Assembly: GCA_030407085.1 (NCBI GenBank)
Contig: CM059587.1
Coordinates: 82,225,001 to 82,289,000, forward strand
Direction: 5' to 3'
From: Trichopria drosophilae
Lineage: Eukaryota > Arthropoda > Insecta > Hymenoptera > Diapriidae
DNA length: 64,000 nucleotides
Shown: in pieces, positions 46,401-58,629 of the stretch
Numbering within the stretch: the stretch's first letter is position 1
Layout of the letters: each line of letters begins with the position of its first letter
The notes under the pieces: model-generated
Told to the model about the DNA's origin: nothing
The model's input: only the letters and a program-made list of their open reading frames with translations
The model's database searches: none
Made by a program: the position numbers and the translations under genes

Positions 46401-47128
46401 TAAATGTAAATTATACATGACTGAATAACATTTTCAAAAATTCAGGCTCTATAAAGGAAATTCTAATTACTATAGACGCTTTCCTAGAAAATACCAAAGA
46501 AATTAATTGAAAACAGACCGTGAATTTTCGGAAAGCAAAATTAATGTCCTTGATATTATTTAGGAAAACGTCTACAGTAATTAGACTTGCCTTTACAAAC
46601 CCCTCATTTTGAAAACTTTATTCAATCGTCTTTTTGCGTTTTTTTAGTGAAACTACCTACGTAACTGGTGGACCACTTTAGAACCCCTTTAAAGTAAGAA
46701 ATAATTTTAGAGTTTAAAAATTTACATTTTAGGAACCATCATATATAAATAGTACAACTATTCAAGAATATGTCTCCAAAATTTCAAAGCAAAATTCGAA
46801 ATGCTCTCCAAGTTATAAGTATTTGGCTGCTGTGGCACGTAGGAGGACCGCTAACTTATTTTTCAAGTATGTTTCTCTCGAGACGACTTTTTTCAGTTTA
46901 TATGACATCTAACTCAAAAAAGAATGAATCAATATTAAAAAAACGCACGGATTATTGTTTGATTTTCAATTATCTTCTATGTGAACCTCCAAGCGTGATA
47001 CAAAATGAATTTCAAATGCACTTTGAAGAGCAGATAACTGATAAATAGAGATATGAAAAGTAATTATTATTTTTTCAAATTTTTTCAAAATTTTATTCAT
47101 TGCTCCTGCTTTTTTATTTACTCAAGTT
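46401..47128. other. Intergenic spacer
   Basis: No gene recognised. A 92-codon open frame at 46770-47048 has no domain I can identify and its composition is like the background. Confidence 0.4.
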
Positions 47129-47281
47129 TAAAAAATTGCGTTTTTCAAGTATTTGACCTCAAATATCTCAAAATCCTGATGTGATGGGCCATTTCTGACT
47201 GTGGATTCGGATTCTACGCATAAAATTACGTCGAAAATGACCCACAGCTTCCCAACAATAAAACCATGTTGACCTGTGTTA
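47129..47281 (-). repeat. Single arm copy of the 19.6-kb inverted-repeat family
   Basis: On the minus strand this matches the arm of the element at 19562-20344, ending at the same GACCTGTGT terminus and followed by an ATT run. It keeps an open frame with VGKLWVIFDV, CVESES and FEIFEV. Only one arm is present. Confidence 0.7.
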
Positions 47282-48491
47282 TTATTACTATTATTAGGGG
47301 AAGTCGGGGCGAAGTGGCGAATCTCAAATATTTCCAATATGATCATACTGATTGTATAATATCATAAGTGGTTTCTTTATTTACACCATTTTTCACATTT
47401 TGTGGCATGATATTTTATTTTTGGTTCTCTTACCTACCTTTGGGAGCGAGAAATGTAATTTTTAAATAAAATTTTCAAGTCATTATCCTGTACTTAGTTC
47501 TCAGATTGGTCAATATTTTCATTTTGGCAGTTTATAATCACTATTTATATATTTATTCTAAAAGTATATTTTTTGGACTTATTTATAAAACATGAATTGT
47601 TCCTTTTTTGTGTGTTTATATTGAGATATCGTACCTGGAAGTCTAAATGATACTTTGGAGTGAAGCAGCTAAATTTTTTCCCGGATGTCTCTATTCCGTG
47701 ATTATTTTTTAATTTAGAATTCCCTTTTGATGAATGCATTGAGTAACCAAAGACGAAGTTAAAATATGTGATCCTGATATAATACGAGTATTCAAAGCTT
47801 CCGAAGATGCAATTTCTTTTTTTACTGTTGTAGGAAACTTTGATATATCTGAAGAGGTTCATTACACCAACGTGGAAATTTTATTTTTATTAAAACAAAC
47901 AATAATAACTTAAAAAAGATTATGACTTGCTTATGATATCGCCGTTTCTCCCCGTGTTTTTTAAGTTTTATTAATTGGCCATAGCTGGCCATCTGTTAAA
48001 CGTATACCTTAAGTAACATACATGTAAATATTGACTATGAAATTACCTATCAAATGATACTTTGCATCATCCTAAATACGAAATTCAAGGAGAGATATGA
48101 TACACGGAAAAAATCCTCGTCGCTACGCCCCGCCTTTCCCTATTATTATGCCGAAAACCAGAACATCTAAAGTCACTTTAGATAAAAATATAGATTTATT
48201 ATCGTGTCATTCATTATGAATAACCCATGGAAACGTTACACTAAGACAAAAATATAGGAACTAAAACTGATCGCTTAAATATCTAATAAGATTATATTAT
48301 TTTGTATTTTTTTACAGGATAATTGCTTAAAAATATAAACTTTCAGATCCACATGCTGCAACTTATTAGAATTAATTCAATTAAATGCGAATTTAACTAA
48401 TTGAAAAAAAACCCTGGTACACCAGTACAAAAGTGGTTATTTTTAGTAAGTAATAAAAAATCTACCTTATGAAAAGGCGTAATATATACTA
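47282..48491. other. Intergenic spacer
   Basis: AT-rich, no gene. A 105-codon minus-strand frame at 47545-47862 has no recognisable motif. Confidence 0.4.
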
Positions 48492-49107
48492 CCCTAGCGG
48501 CAATGAAATTCGTATAAAAATGTACAGAAACGTATAGAAATGTAAGATATTGTATAAAAATGTTTTTTTTTTGCAAATTCGTACATTTTGTACACTTCTG
48601 TTCGATTTGGTACGTTTATGTACATTTTTGGCGCTGCATGTTTGACTTTACTTTTAACACGAATTATATTCTGATGGAATCTGTGCCGCGAATAGCCGCG
48701 ATATGCCAAGACATGTGAAAAAGTACAAAAATGTCTGAAAACGTATATAAACGTACAGAAATGTATGGATACGTACAGAAATGCAAGAAAACGTACAAAA
48801 ACGTATGAAAACTTTCAGAAACGTACCCAAGTGTACTGCATACGTACAAAAATGTGGGAACGTAACGAAAAAAAAAATTAAATAAAATAAAATGCGAGAT
48901 AGAAAAAGTACGAAAATGTACTGAAACGCAAGAAACCGTATATAAATGTACATAAATGTACCAAATCGTACGGAACGTACGAAACTGTGAAACATGTCCG
49001 AATTTGTAAAAAAAAACATTTTTGTACGATATCTTACATTTCTGTACATTTCTGTACATTTTTGTTCGTTTTCCTATGCTTTCGTACCTTTCTTATTTCC
49101 GCTGGGG
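48492..49107. mobile_element. Inverted-repeat element packed with GTACAAAAATGT motifs
   Basis: Flanked by TA on both sides (48490-48491 and 49108-49109). The left end CCCTAGCGGCAATGAAATT pairs with the right end, whose reverse complement begins CCCCAGCGGAAATAAGAAA. Terminal arms of roughly 130 bases share ATGTACAGAAA, AATGTAAGATAT and TTTGGTAC. The interior repeats variants of an about 10-base unit, GTACARAAAYGT, dozens of times. Minus-strand frames (131 codons, rich in Phe/Tyr) are by-products of this repeat. No transposase. Confidence 0.75.
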
Positions 49108-49519
49108 TATAAAGATGCACTTCGATGTGATATAAAGCATCTTTGATTTAAAATATCAATATTTAATGAGATATTTCAAAAATGGAAAGAAACCATGATT
49201 AAGTTCCCGTATTTAAAGACCAAGAAACGTGATTGGTTCATTCTATTCGACCTAGTGACTTTCCCTAGTAACTTTTAAACCTGGTGTTTTTAACGTCATC
49301 ATGGCACAGCCTGTTTACCTGTACAATACATATGGAGACAACACAAATCCATAGCCATATTTAGATGCTGTACTGACAGCACTGATGGCCAATGCGAATG
49401 ATATGACAGCCAGGCGTAGGTGACACTGTAATAATTGACAGCAATAAAAAGCAACGTGATTCTTATATTTAAATATTCTTATACAAAGAAAAAACGTTAA
49501 TCTCATGTGATACTCGTAC

Positions 49520-49936
49520 GTCGTTGTTAATTTGACAGTATTTGTGGTGGTGTTAGTCTATTACCGTGCGCTCAGTGTTGCGTGCGTTGCATGCCACGAA
49601 ACGTCGAATGTCAGTACCATCGCTACCATTAGTGATATTACCACTATCCACATTGGTAACACTACCAGGCGTCAGTCTTGGTTCTAAAGCCCCTCAAACT
49701 CGTCGTAACGCATCCTAAAAAATCGACAACTGTCTTTCTACGAACTTTGAGAAATCGAGGAGTGGCAGGTGTCCAAACAGAAGGTGCGCAAAACCTCCTT
49801 TAAATTTCGACTTTCGATTTTTGTACACTGGATTTTGACAACTGTCGTCGTAGTTGACGAGTTGAATCAAGGTTGACGTTAGCGTCGTTTCCGATCGTCG
49901 ACGTGAGGAACTTCGGATTCCGCGGCAAGTCAGAAG
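49520..49936 (+). promoter_or_regulatory. CpG-richer patch, candidate 5' UTR of EVI5 gene
   Basis: Locally high CG content (CGTCGTTTCCGATCGTCGAC near 49888-49906) in AT-rich surroundings, on the + strand upstream of the EVI5 exon. AGAAG|GTTAGTG at about 49935 could be a donor. A second possible donor is GATGCAG|GTATGT at about 50152. No long open frame, as expected of a 5' UTR. The link to EVI5 is inferred from order. Confidence 0.35.
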
Positions 49937-50885
49937 GTTAGTGACCTGAATGTATTCAACTATATATTACCCATGCCATATTCGTGCGTCTAACAAGCGG
50001 TATTGTTTTTTCTTCTCTGCCATAATCCATTACATCAGTTTTCAAACATCTCGATTCAATTATTATCCTTATTGTTTTGTTTTTTTTTTCACTACCCCAA
50101 ACTCTACCTTCTTTTGTTCGTTTTGACAAGTGTTGACCTATATTGATGCAGGTATGTTTTAAACACTAATTTTTTGGACCCTGTACTAACTTATATGTCA
50201 ATACACTTATTATGACATTTGATGACAATCAAATGTCATTTTTTTCTTACTCGTGTCATAACAGTACTTGTATCAATTTTACCTACTCGAGGGATCAATA
50301 TTGTCATATGTTACAGTTATTTTTTGATTATATTATATAACCAGCATTTAGAATTGTCTTATACATTAATTTCTTCTTGTCAAATAAATATATGGTTACT
50401 TCGTTTTTATTAAATTTTAAAGCGCAATAATCTTTTGATTACGTTATTAAGTAATGTTCGATTTATGTAATAGATTACCACAAGAATACAATTTCGTATT
50501 AGCTTATCTCTCGAATCATTTTTAAAAATTTTTATGCATTTTTCGATACCTAATTTATTGTTTGTAATATTGAATACAAATTTTTCCTTCTAAAGTTTTC
50601 TTAATATGTTGCTAAAATGTATTTGTAACTTGACAAAATTAGTTTCGTTTAAATATATGTATAATATGTGTTTGTTCCAGCGATAACTTATGTCAATAGA
50701 GATTTTCTTTTATTGAGTACGATTTATAAATTTTTCCTTCCAATTAGATACACACGAAGTTGCAAACTATTTTTATCATAATCAAACATAACTTATTTTC
50801 TTTAAGATAAAGTTCTCTATCAATAAATATAGTTTTAATTATAAATTTACATTTAATTTTATCAATAAAAAATAACACTCGACAA
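49937..50885 (+). other. Probable EVI5 intron
   Basis: AT-rich, no exon or repeat recognised. Confidence 0.35.
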
Positions 50886-51097
50886 TGAAAATTTTAGGCC
50901 GGGGTACGAAGTTCCGAAAATCAACACACCGAAATGCCAAAATTTCGATATAGCATGGCTCCAGCGTGATTTTCTTCACTTTGTCTTTCAAAATTTGGCA
51001 AAAAGAAAGCAAATTAAAATACCTTGGATACACGCAATATCGAAATTTTAGCCTTTCGGGGTTTTTATTTTCGGAACTTTGTTCCCCGGCCAAATTT
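50886..51097. mobile_element. Inverted-repeat element with GGCCGGGG termini
   Basis: The left arm TTTTAGGCCGGGGTACGAAG and TTCCGAAAATCAAC pair with the right arm TTTTTATTTTCGGAAC and TTGTTCCCCGGCCAAA. AAATTTCGATAT and ATATCGAAATTTT pair in the interior. It is about 210 bases long and runs directly into the next element. Confidence 0.75.
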
Positions 51098-51099
51098 TA

Positions 51100-51347
51100 C
51101 AGTAGGACCTCTCTTATTCGAACCTCTCTTATTCTAATTGCCTTTCTTGTTCTAATTGTCCAGCCTCTCTTATTCTAATCGTTCCCCCACAAGTCTTCTC
51201 CCACTATCACACGAAAAGTCAACGAAAAATATTGTCCACGAATCACAAGCTCGCAAGCAAAGTAAGTGGGGATAAGGGGAAAATTAGAATAAGAGAGGTT
51301 GGCGCCATCTTGAAAAACTTTACTAATTAGAATAAGAGGTCCTACAG
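51100..51347. mobile_element. pogo-like MITE abutting the previous element
   Basis: Preceded by TA (51098-51099) and followed by TA (51348-51349). Starts CAGTAGGACCTCTCTTATTC; the right side AATAAGAGGTCCTACAG is the inverted match. The TA at its left lies at the right end of the GGCCGGGG element. Confidence 0.8.
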
Positions 51348-54300
51348 TACTTATACTTCTGTTGTTGGAAAACTTATTAAAAATCGAGGATTAATATTCA
51401 GCGACATGTTCTATGTTCTGTTAGATTCTAACAATATTAAACTAAGCTAGCCGTTTTTATTAAACGATTGCAAAAACCTATTATTCTTAAATAATGGACA
51501 ATATACTCGCATGCAGCAATTTCATTAACTGAACAATCATAACTAATTTTCGTAACTGATTTACGACGACCAAAGTAAACTACTTTTTCCTTGGTAACTT
51601 CCATGACTGTAACTTGATAGAAAGACAGTTGGAATTTTTATTTAATTGTTTCAAACATCTTAATACAATACAAAAACAATAATTCATTAGATTGAATTAG
51701 AAAAGAAATAAAATGTATGAAAATAATAGTAGAAAATATAATAAAACAACTATAAAAATGATAAAAATTTTAGACTGAAATATTTCAAATAATATATTCC
51801 CAACAAGTTTATGTATCCTTGAAATTGATTTTACAAAAATATAACGACTTTTAATTATTCTTAAATAGATTAAGATTGTGTTTATTTAATTTTTTTTTTA
51901 ATGTAATGGTTCTAGTCCAGTTTTAATAATGGGATATTGAGATACCCTTAATTGACATCAGAATTGGAAATGCTATAAAACATTTTAATTAGCATGAGGT
52001 CTATCTTCATAATAAATCTTCATCTGATGGACAGCCGAGTTGATGAGATTCATTTTTATGCATTCAATGATTCAATTATTACAGACTAACAAGTATTATC
52101 AGAATACTTGTTATATCAGATTATAAATAAATTTAACGTCAACGATGTCGTTTGTATTTTTGAACCTTACCTATCATTTTTTGTATTTAATTTTCATTAC
52201 TCTAAATTTTGTTTTTTTGTATTATAGATTAGATAATTACTTGACTTATTTCTTGTTTTTTTTTCACAACATACTTTGGATATTGTTTTGGTACTAATGA
52301 TATCATTAAATTATTTAACTGACAATAAACACATGTGAGGTATTATTTTTATCATATAGTTTAATGTGTGGATATCACAATTCCTTTTTAAAAATGTAGA
52401 ATTTTTATATGAATACAGATTTGAAATAGATTGAATTGTCCAGTGTTTTATTTATTTTATAATGTTTTATTAAAATAACACTTGACGATATAGTGTGATT
52501 ATTAGCATACAAAGATGTTAGAATTTTGCCTTAAATATGCTGGGATAATTCATATTTTAAGTATAATTAATTGAAAATATCCAAAATGCAATAAGACATT
52601 TGTGTAAAGTTAAACTAATTATATAAATGTCTGCATTTATTGGACCCAGTTGTTAAAAAACACAAAAATGGTTTTCCTTTTTTCTTAAATTATTCTACTC
52701 ATTACAATATTTCTTGTCATATTATTGCATCCAATAAATATTTAAATACTTAAAAATAATAGATTAAAACATTAATAAGTATTAAATAACAATAACAACA
52801 ACAACAATATTAATAATAATAATAATAAAAATAATTTTGATACATTGTAAACATCTCAACTGTACAGGGAAATTTTGTGTATTTTTAGAATTGCAATAAA
52901 AAGTAAATTATGTTTTTAGCAAGTTTTTGCCTAGTTTATTAATGTTTACATTAACAATTGAGGTAAAATGTACACATAAGAATTGTACTAAAAGAACTGA
53001 AAATTTAATATTGCTGTTTTGATTCATAAATGAAAAAAAGGATGATTTATATGGTTAATTTATTCATTTCTCACAGGTGATTTACATGAAACTTTGTATT
53101 CTGATTTTTTTTAATAGTTTTCTTTTTTAAATAAGTTTTTAAATACTTAAAAATTAAAATTGATTATTGGAATATGGAATGGTCATATAATTGATATTAA
53201 AAAATTTGGACCCCTCCCCCACTCCTTTCCCAGACTATTTACGGTAGGACCCCCCCCCCATCATCCTTCAATGTTGTTATTATAATTTAAGGAAGGCCTC
53301 CGAGACAGTCTACTGATAAAAAATGTTTACGTTATAGAAATAAAAAAATTAATAATTTTAAAAAAACGAATTAAAAAATTCTTGAATAACAATCATATAC
53401 ATTTCTAAGAACACGGTGGATTTTACTTTTACGATTTACTTTTGCATCAAAAAATTATTTATGTAATATTTGTTTTTAATTATTTATAAATTTTCGGACA
53501 TCATGAAACTAATAAATTTAGTGTATAATAAATTGGTTTTGTATAATAACCATTGTGTAAAAGATAAATCAGCTTTTCCAATGAAATACGGTGGAAATTT
53601 TTTGAAACAAAAACAAAGAAGTACAAAAGCGTGCTTAGTGGTTAATCACCACAGGCACTCAAATTTTTCAGGATTGACACCTCTGAGGGGCCACCGTAAT
53701 CTTACATATATCGATCAGATGACCCATATACACAAAATATTACATATTTATTTGAAATCTTATCTTTTTTTTTGTTCTCATTTATGTCATTTTACTTTTA
53801 TTTCACTTGATTATTATTTTATTGTTCTGTTATTATATTTGAAGTTAGAAATTTTTGGTGCCAGGTGCCTCTATAAAAATGTTTGAATCATTGGAGAAAC
53901 GTTCGTCATTAATTTAATTTAATAAAATAAATAGTAAAATAGTAGCGCGAAATTAAATTATCATACTTTAGTAGTGTTTTAGAAACTTGATTAATAAAGA
54001 TCACGAACAAGTAAACTTTATATCCAAGTTTCAGCATCTAATTTTAACGAAACCGGCAAATTTTTAGAATTCGCCCAAAATTAATCCATACGTATTTTTT
54101 CTAATTAGTAAATACGAAATAGAGGTTGAAAGTATACTCTTTATTTCATAATAATCCGTAAAATCATTTCGAAATGAGCATTTTCTTATGAAACATTCAA
54201 AATGGCGGTTTAATTTAGCGCGCTAAATTTATTTAAAAATGTTGAATTTCAGAAAAACACGTTGATTTGAAGATTTTTTAGAGTTGCTTATGAATTTGAG

Positions 54301-54469
54301 ATAAAATTCAAAATGGCACAGACTTTTATAACTGTGTAAAATTTCCGAACTTATTCAACACATTTGATGACTTATAATACATCTACATTTATTTTCACAT
54401 ATATTTTTCTTCAAATTTGAAAATACTTGGATTTACATAGAAATCTATATAGATGTTCTTGTCAATAAC
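51348..54469 (+). other. Probable EVI5 intron, AT-rich
   Basis: No exon recognised. CAA/ATA microsatellite at about 52786-52835, C-runs at 53211-53255. A 138-codon open frame at 53470-53886 has no identifiable domain. At 54.2-54.4 kb phrases like TTCAAAATGGCGG start to recur. Confidence 0.45.
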
Positions 54470-55536
54470 ACTGGGTAACAAAAAAGTCGATTCTTGTTTA
54501 TCTTAAAATTCTTATGTTTATTGAATCTTTAGGTCTCGGTGAACAAAAAAGGAGGTTACAACCATTTTTTCATTCGACCAGTTCCGTGCAAATCGAGATG
54601 GAAGTGTGAAAAAATTGCTTTTTTAGCATTTTTTTTTATCCCTATGAGTAAAAAATGTGACGTAATACAAATTTCTAGTAGAGCTTAAAGGAAAGCTTAG
54701 AACACGATCTTTTAAACGAAAAATTGAAAAATCACTATTAAGAGTGGGGGAACTTCATTTATAAATATTTTCCACGAACAGATTTTTTTTTAACTGGTCC
54801 CATTATGGTTTTTGTAGTTGCTGATGATGAATGGAAAGTTAGACTTAAGAAATTCAAAATGACGGACACAATATGGCGGACTAAATTCAAATATTACGCG
54901 AACTCGCTTGAAACTTGTTACTCGGATATTTTTGAGGTTGCTAATCACTAGTAAAAATTCAAAATGGCAAATCCAAATTGGCGACCGAAATATTTGAAAT
55001 TTACTCGAATTTCTTTATGATTTTGTTACCCAAGGGATTTAAAAGTCTCTGATTACAAATTTAAAATTTATTTTTCGATACAGGTAAAAATTAAGAAGGA
55101 TATACTTTCATTAACATCAATTGTATTATTACATTAAAGCTATAGTATTTGGGAAACATTTATATAAAATACAACACGAAATTTGCCTCTGAAATTTGCT
55201 ACAGATACAATGATAACGCCCAGTTATTAAAATTTACAAAAACGACGAATTATAGTTCCTCCACTATTAATAGTGATTTTTTAATTTTTCGTCGAAAAAT
55301 TCATGTTTTAAGGTTTCATTTATGCCCTACTAGAAATTTGTATCACTTCGCATTTTTGACACATAAGGATTTAAAAAAATGGTAAAAAACAATTTTTTTC
55401 GCAATTTTATCTCGATTTGCATGGAACTGACCGAATGAAAAAAGGTTTGTCTTTTTTTGTTCACTGAGACCTAAAGATTCAATAAACATAAGAATTTTAA
55501 AATAAACAAGATTCGACTTTTTTTTTGTTACTCAGT
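54470..55536. mobile_element. Inverted-repeat element, 1.07 kb
   Basis: The left end ACTGGGTAACAAAAAAGTCG pairs with the right end CGACTTTTTTTTTGTTACTC, continuing over about 110 bases (TTTAGGTCTCGGTGAACAAA against TTTGTTCACTGAGACCTAAA) and further with GTGCAAATCGAGAT against ATCTCGATTTGCAT. The interior contains several TTCAAAATGGC phrases. No transposase. No clear target duplication. Confidence 0.78.
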
Positions 55537-56160
55537 ATAATTGGACATTTTGTACATGGACATATTTTCATGGCAAATAAAATATTAAGTTCATTTTTGT
55601 TTATCTTTCACCGTATTCAATACAAAACTCTTGAAAATTAGAAAAGAATCTTAATTTTTCAGTTTAAACGAATTTGCAGAACAATTATAAACAACTAAAT
55701 CGGTTAGAAACAACAAACAAATATTAACGACATACAAAACGATACTTGTTTTAAAAAAATTGATTTTCGATGATTTCGAATTTTTAATTGTCATTTTTTA
55801 TTCATCCGAAATGATATTTGGATTACTACGGCTAAAACAACTTGGGTTTCCAGTAAACGCAACCGAGTATTTAGCTGAGTGTACAGTTTTGAAAAAGCTT
55901 ACAAAAAATGTGACAAATAACCATATTTGAGGTTAGAAATTTTAGACCGTTGTAAATTTAACATGAATGTGAATGCAGGTGTAGGAAAACGTGGATTTTT
56001 CAGATATAAATACGTTTTATCCGCAGAAAAATTACTAAAATACTTTTAATGATTCATAAAAAATACATGATTTTTGTTTCTATCATCATATTAAATTTTT
56101 GTTTATATCGTGATATTTCTTAAACAAAAGTAATTTATTAAGATCAATCTGCAAAACAGC
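55537..56160 (+). other. Probable EVI5 intron
   Basis: AT-rich, no feature seen. Confidence 0.4.
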
Positions 56161-56255
56161 TCCTTTTAGCTATGTCTAGCCTTTTGGTCACGATTATACA
56201 TTCTTTTTATATTTATTTTGTTAGCCAATAAAGACAAATTATTATTATTATTAGT
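56161..56255 (+). repeat. LINE 3' end with ATT repeat tail
   Basis: TTAGCCAATAAAGACAAATT then ATTATTATTA. The preceding sequence (CTATGTCTAGCCTTTTGGTC) resembles a LINE 3' UTR, and the tail matches that at 29450-29571. No coding part remains. Confidence 0.55.
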
Positions 56256-56626
56256 TCCTGTTATCGAAAAGGTATTGAATGTCTGTAGTAAATTGTATAA
56301 GAATTTTCAATAAAGTACTCAATATTTTTTATGGTTTCGAACATTTAATCTTGATGCAGAAGCATCTAATAAAATTTCTCGACCTCGTTAATTAACATTA
56401 AATTGTAAGACCGCTTCTTTGTTATGTCACTGAAAATAAAAATACAAAAAAGAAAAACATTAACCGTTTTTTCGATAGAAACCGCAAATATATACGGTTA
56501 ATGGTTTTCGAACATTTTTGTGAAAACAAAAATAGAAACAATACAATTAAACAATTCATAACAAAGAAACTTGTTAGTTTAGTTGTATAATTTTCCTTTA
56601 ATAAAAATATTTGAAAAAACTTTTTT

Positions 56627-56681
56627 GGCTCAGTGGTTCAGTCAATAGATTTGTACATTGCGGTCCCGGGTTCGAATCCGC
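56627..56681 (+). repeat. tRNA-like sequence, truncated
   Basis: A-box-like TGGCTCAGTGGTTCA (about 56626) and B-box CGGGTTCGAATCC (about 56667) are in the right order, but only about 30 bases apart and with no good acceptor stem. This suggests a tRNA-derived repeat rather than a working tRNA. Its 3' end is the TTAA target of the next element. Confidence 0.45.
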
Positions 56682-56686
56682 CTTAA

Positions 56687-57947
56687 CCCATTAACGCCTG
56701 AAATGGCATTTTTTATACTTCATTATCAATCAAGTATTTCATATCAAAATCATATCAAAAAATCCTGTTGTTTTCGAAGTCGCTCTTCAAGATTCCGAGG
56801 TCGAAATTGAGTTTCAGCCATCAGGAATTCCAATATGGCGCCGAACTTTTAAAAAAATTCCAAAAAATTGGGAATTATTTATTCCTATCAATTTTTTTCG
56901 AGCTATAAGAATATTGGGATTCTATTGAAACTCTGAACAAAATACTTCAATTTTAAGGAAAAATTTTACTTTTATACCTCACATCATTGTAACGACCTCA
57001 AAATGGCGTCAACAATGAACATTTCTTTGAAAAATTTCTGAACGTTCTAACTCAAAAACTACATGCTGTTAGAAAAAAATGCTAAGAATGAAAAGTTCTT
57101 AGAATTAATCGAGAAATATAGTGGAATTTTTTCAGATTTTTGTGATGACATTTTGAGAAATTTTTTTTCAAATTTTTTTGAAAATCATAATTTATTTATG
57201 AAAAATTCTGAAAAAAATTGGGTGTATTCACTTATGAATTCTACGAGTTTTTTGTTCTTACAATTTTTTCCAAAAGTTAATAGTTTTTTGGGGGAAAAAA
57301 TCATAAACTATAATATTTGAAATTCAACTATCAACTTTTCGAAAAAAAATGCAAAGAACAAATAACTCTTAGAATTCATCAGAGAATACACTAAATTTTT
57401 TTTAGAATTTTTTGTAAATAAATTACAATTTTGAAAAAAATGTTGAAAAAAAATGTCTCAAAATGTCATCAAAAAATTTTGAAAAAAATTCCACTATATC
57501 GCTCGATGAATTTTAAAAACTTTTCATTGTGGGTATTTTTTTTAAAAGTTGGTAGTTTTTGATTTAGAGCGTCCAGAAATTTCTCACAGACATTTTCATT
57601 GTTGACGCCATTTTGAGGTCGTTAGAATGATGTAGGATATAAAAGTAAAATTTTTTCTTAAAATTCAACTATTTTATGCACCATTATGCAAGATTTCAAT
57701 AAAATTCCAATATTCTAATAGCTCGAAAAAAATTGATAAGAATAAAAAATTCCCAATTTTTTGGAAATTTTTTTCATATTCGGCGCCATATTGGAATTTC
57801 TGATGGCTGAAACTCAATTTTGACCTGGGAACAGCGACCTTGAAAACAGTAGGATACGCACCTCTCAATTGTTTTCAACTTTGATTTTGATACGAAATAC
57901 TTGATTGAAAATGAAGTATAAAAATTGTCATTTCAGGCGTTAATGGG
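56687..57947. mobile_element. piggyBac-like foldback MITE, 1.26 kb
   Basis: TTAA on both sides (56683-56686 and 57948-57951). Ends CCCATTAACGCCTGAAATG and CATTTCAGGCGTTAATGGG are exact inverted repeats. The arms pair along most of the element: GAATTCCAATATGGCGCCGA against CGGCGCCATATTGGAATTTC, and AACGACCTCAAAATGGCGTC against GACGCCATTTTGAGGTCGTT. It shares terminal bases with the element at 4297 but has a different interior. No transposase. Confidence 0.86.
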
Positions 57948-58104
57948 TTAATCACCTTTTTCCATTATTTTTTTTAATTAATGCTTGAAAATGAATAATT
58001 ATGCACAACGATGTCCATGTGTTCCCCGGGTTATCTATTGTTTTTTCATCTAGATTACAAGTATCATCTGTAAAGCTAGTAAATAAACGATTTTGTATGT
58101 GCAG

Positions 58105-58298
58105 GATATGGACTGTAGATGACGAGCGTAGATGCGATTCGGTATATGAGGAAAGACAATCATTCATAACGGCGATCGCAACAAAATTGTTCTTTCGGAT
58201 TTGGAGCGTGAGTCTCTTACAAAAGAGACTCAATCTTCGCCAAAGGCCATATCCACCGACGAGCTGGCTCTACTAGCTAAATTAGAAGAAGCCAATAG
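58105..58298 (+). CDS. EVI5-type Rab GAP, 5' coding exon with apparent frame break
   Basis: The acceptor is TTTTGTATGTGCAG and the donor is AATAG|GTAAGT. The frame ending at the donor reads IVLSDLERESLTKETQSSPK, then AISTDELALLAKLEEANR. The last part matches human EVI5 LSPDDLELLAKLEEQNR, just before its TBC domain. EVI5 proteins act on Rab11-type GTPases in endosome recycling and cytokinesis. In this frame a TGA lies at 58147-58149 with no ATG after it, so translation cannot start here. Another frame is open from the acceptor and reads TVDDERRCDSVYEERQSFIT, then AIATK, up to the AAAA run at 58183-58186. One extra A there would join the two. So either the exon has a real or assembly frameshift, or the start lies in a later exon and the upstream frame is chance. 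The TBC exons lie outside the window. Confidence 0.75.
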
Positions 58299-58629
58299 GT
58301 AAGTCAATATTAGTAATTTAATATTGTGTATGAAATATGAACCCAAACAAATATTTTTATGTAAAAGTTACCAAACTTTTCTAAAGGCAACGGTATTTCT
58401 TCGATTTTAGTAATAGTCAAATGAACTAAGATTGTAGTTAGTATAATAATACAGAAGTGAGGTTGATTGAATTAAACAAAAAATATTATTATATCCTTAT
58501 TAACTGAGCTAAAAATAGTAAAATTAACTAATTCAATTCGAATTACGAGTACACTACAATTGTTGGGGTCAAATTTACTGCCAAAAGAATAAAAATTGAA
58601 CGGTTGAACTCGTAGTAAATTTTCGATCT
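58299..58629 (+). other. EVI5 intron start
   Basis: AT-rich, no further exon recognised. Confidence 0.5.

Noticed and set aside
48654..49059. Two 131-codon minus-strand frames rich in Phe/Tyr
   Set aside because: By-products of the GTACARAAAYGT repeat read in two frames; not a gene.
53470..53886. 138-codon open frame on + strand
   Set aside because: No recognisable domain, no splice or start context, and composition equal to the AT-rich background. Likely accidental.
56654..56670. ACATTGCGGTCCCGG shared with the 5.8S-like sequence at about 37100
   Set aside because: Only about 15 bases, and at 56.66 kb they are explained as the T-arm of a tRNA-like sequence. Treated as coincidence.
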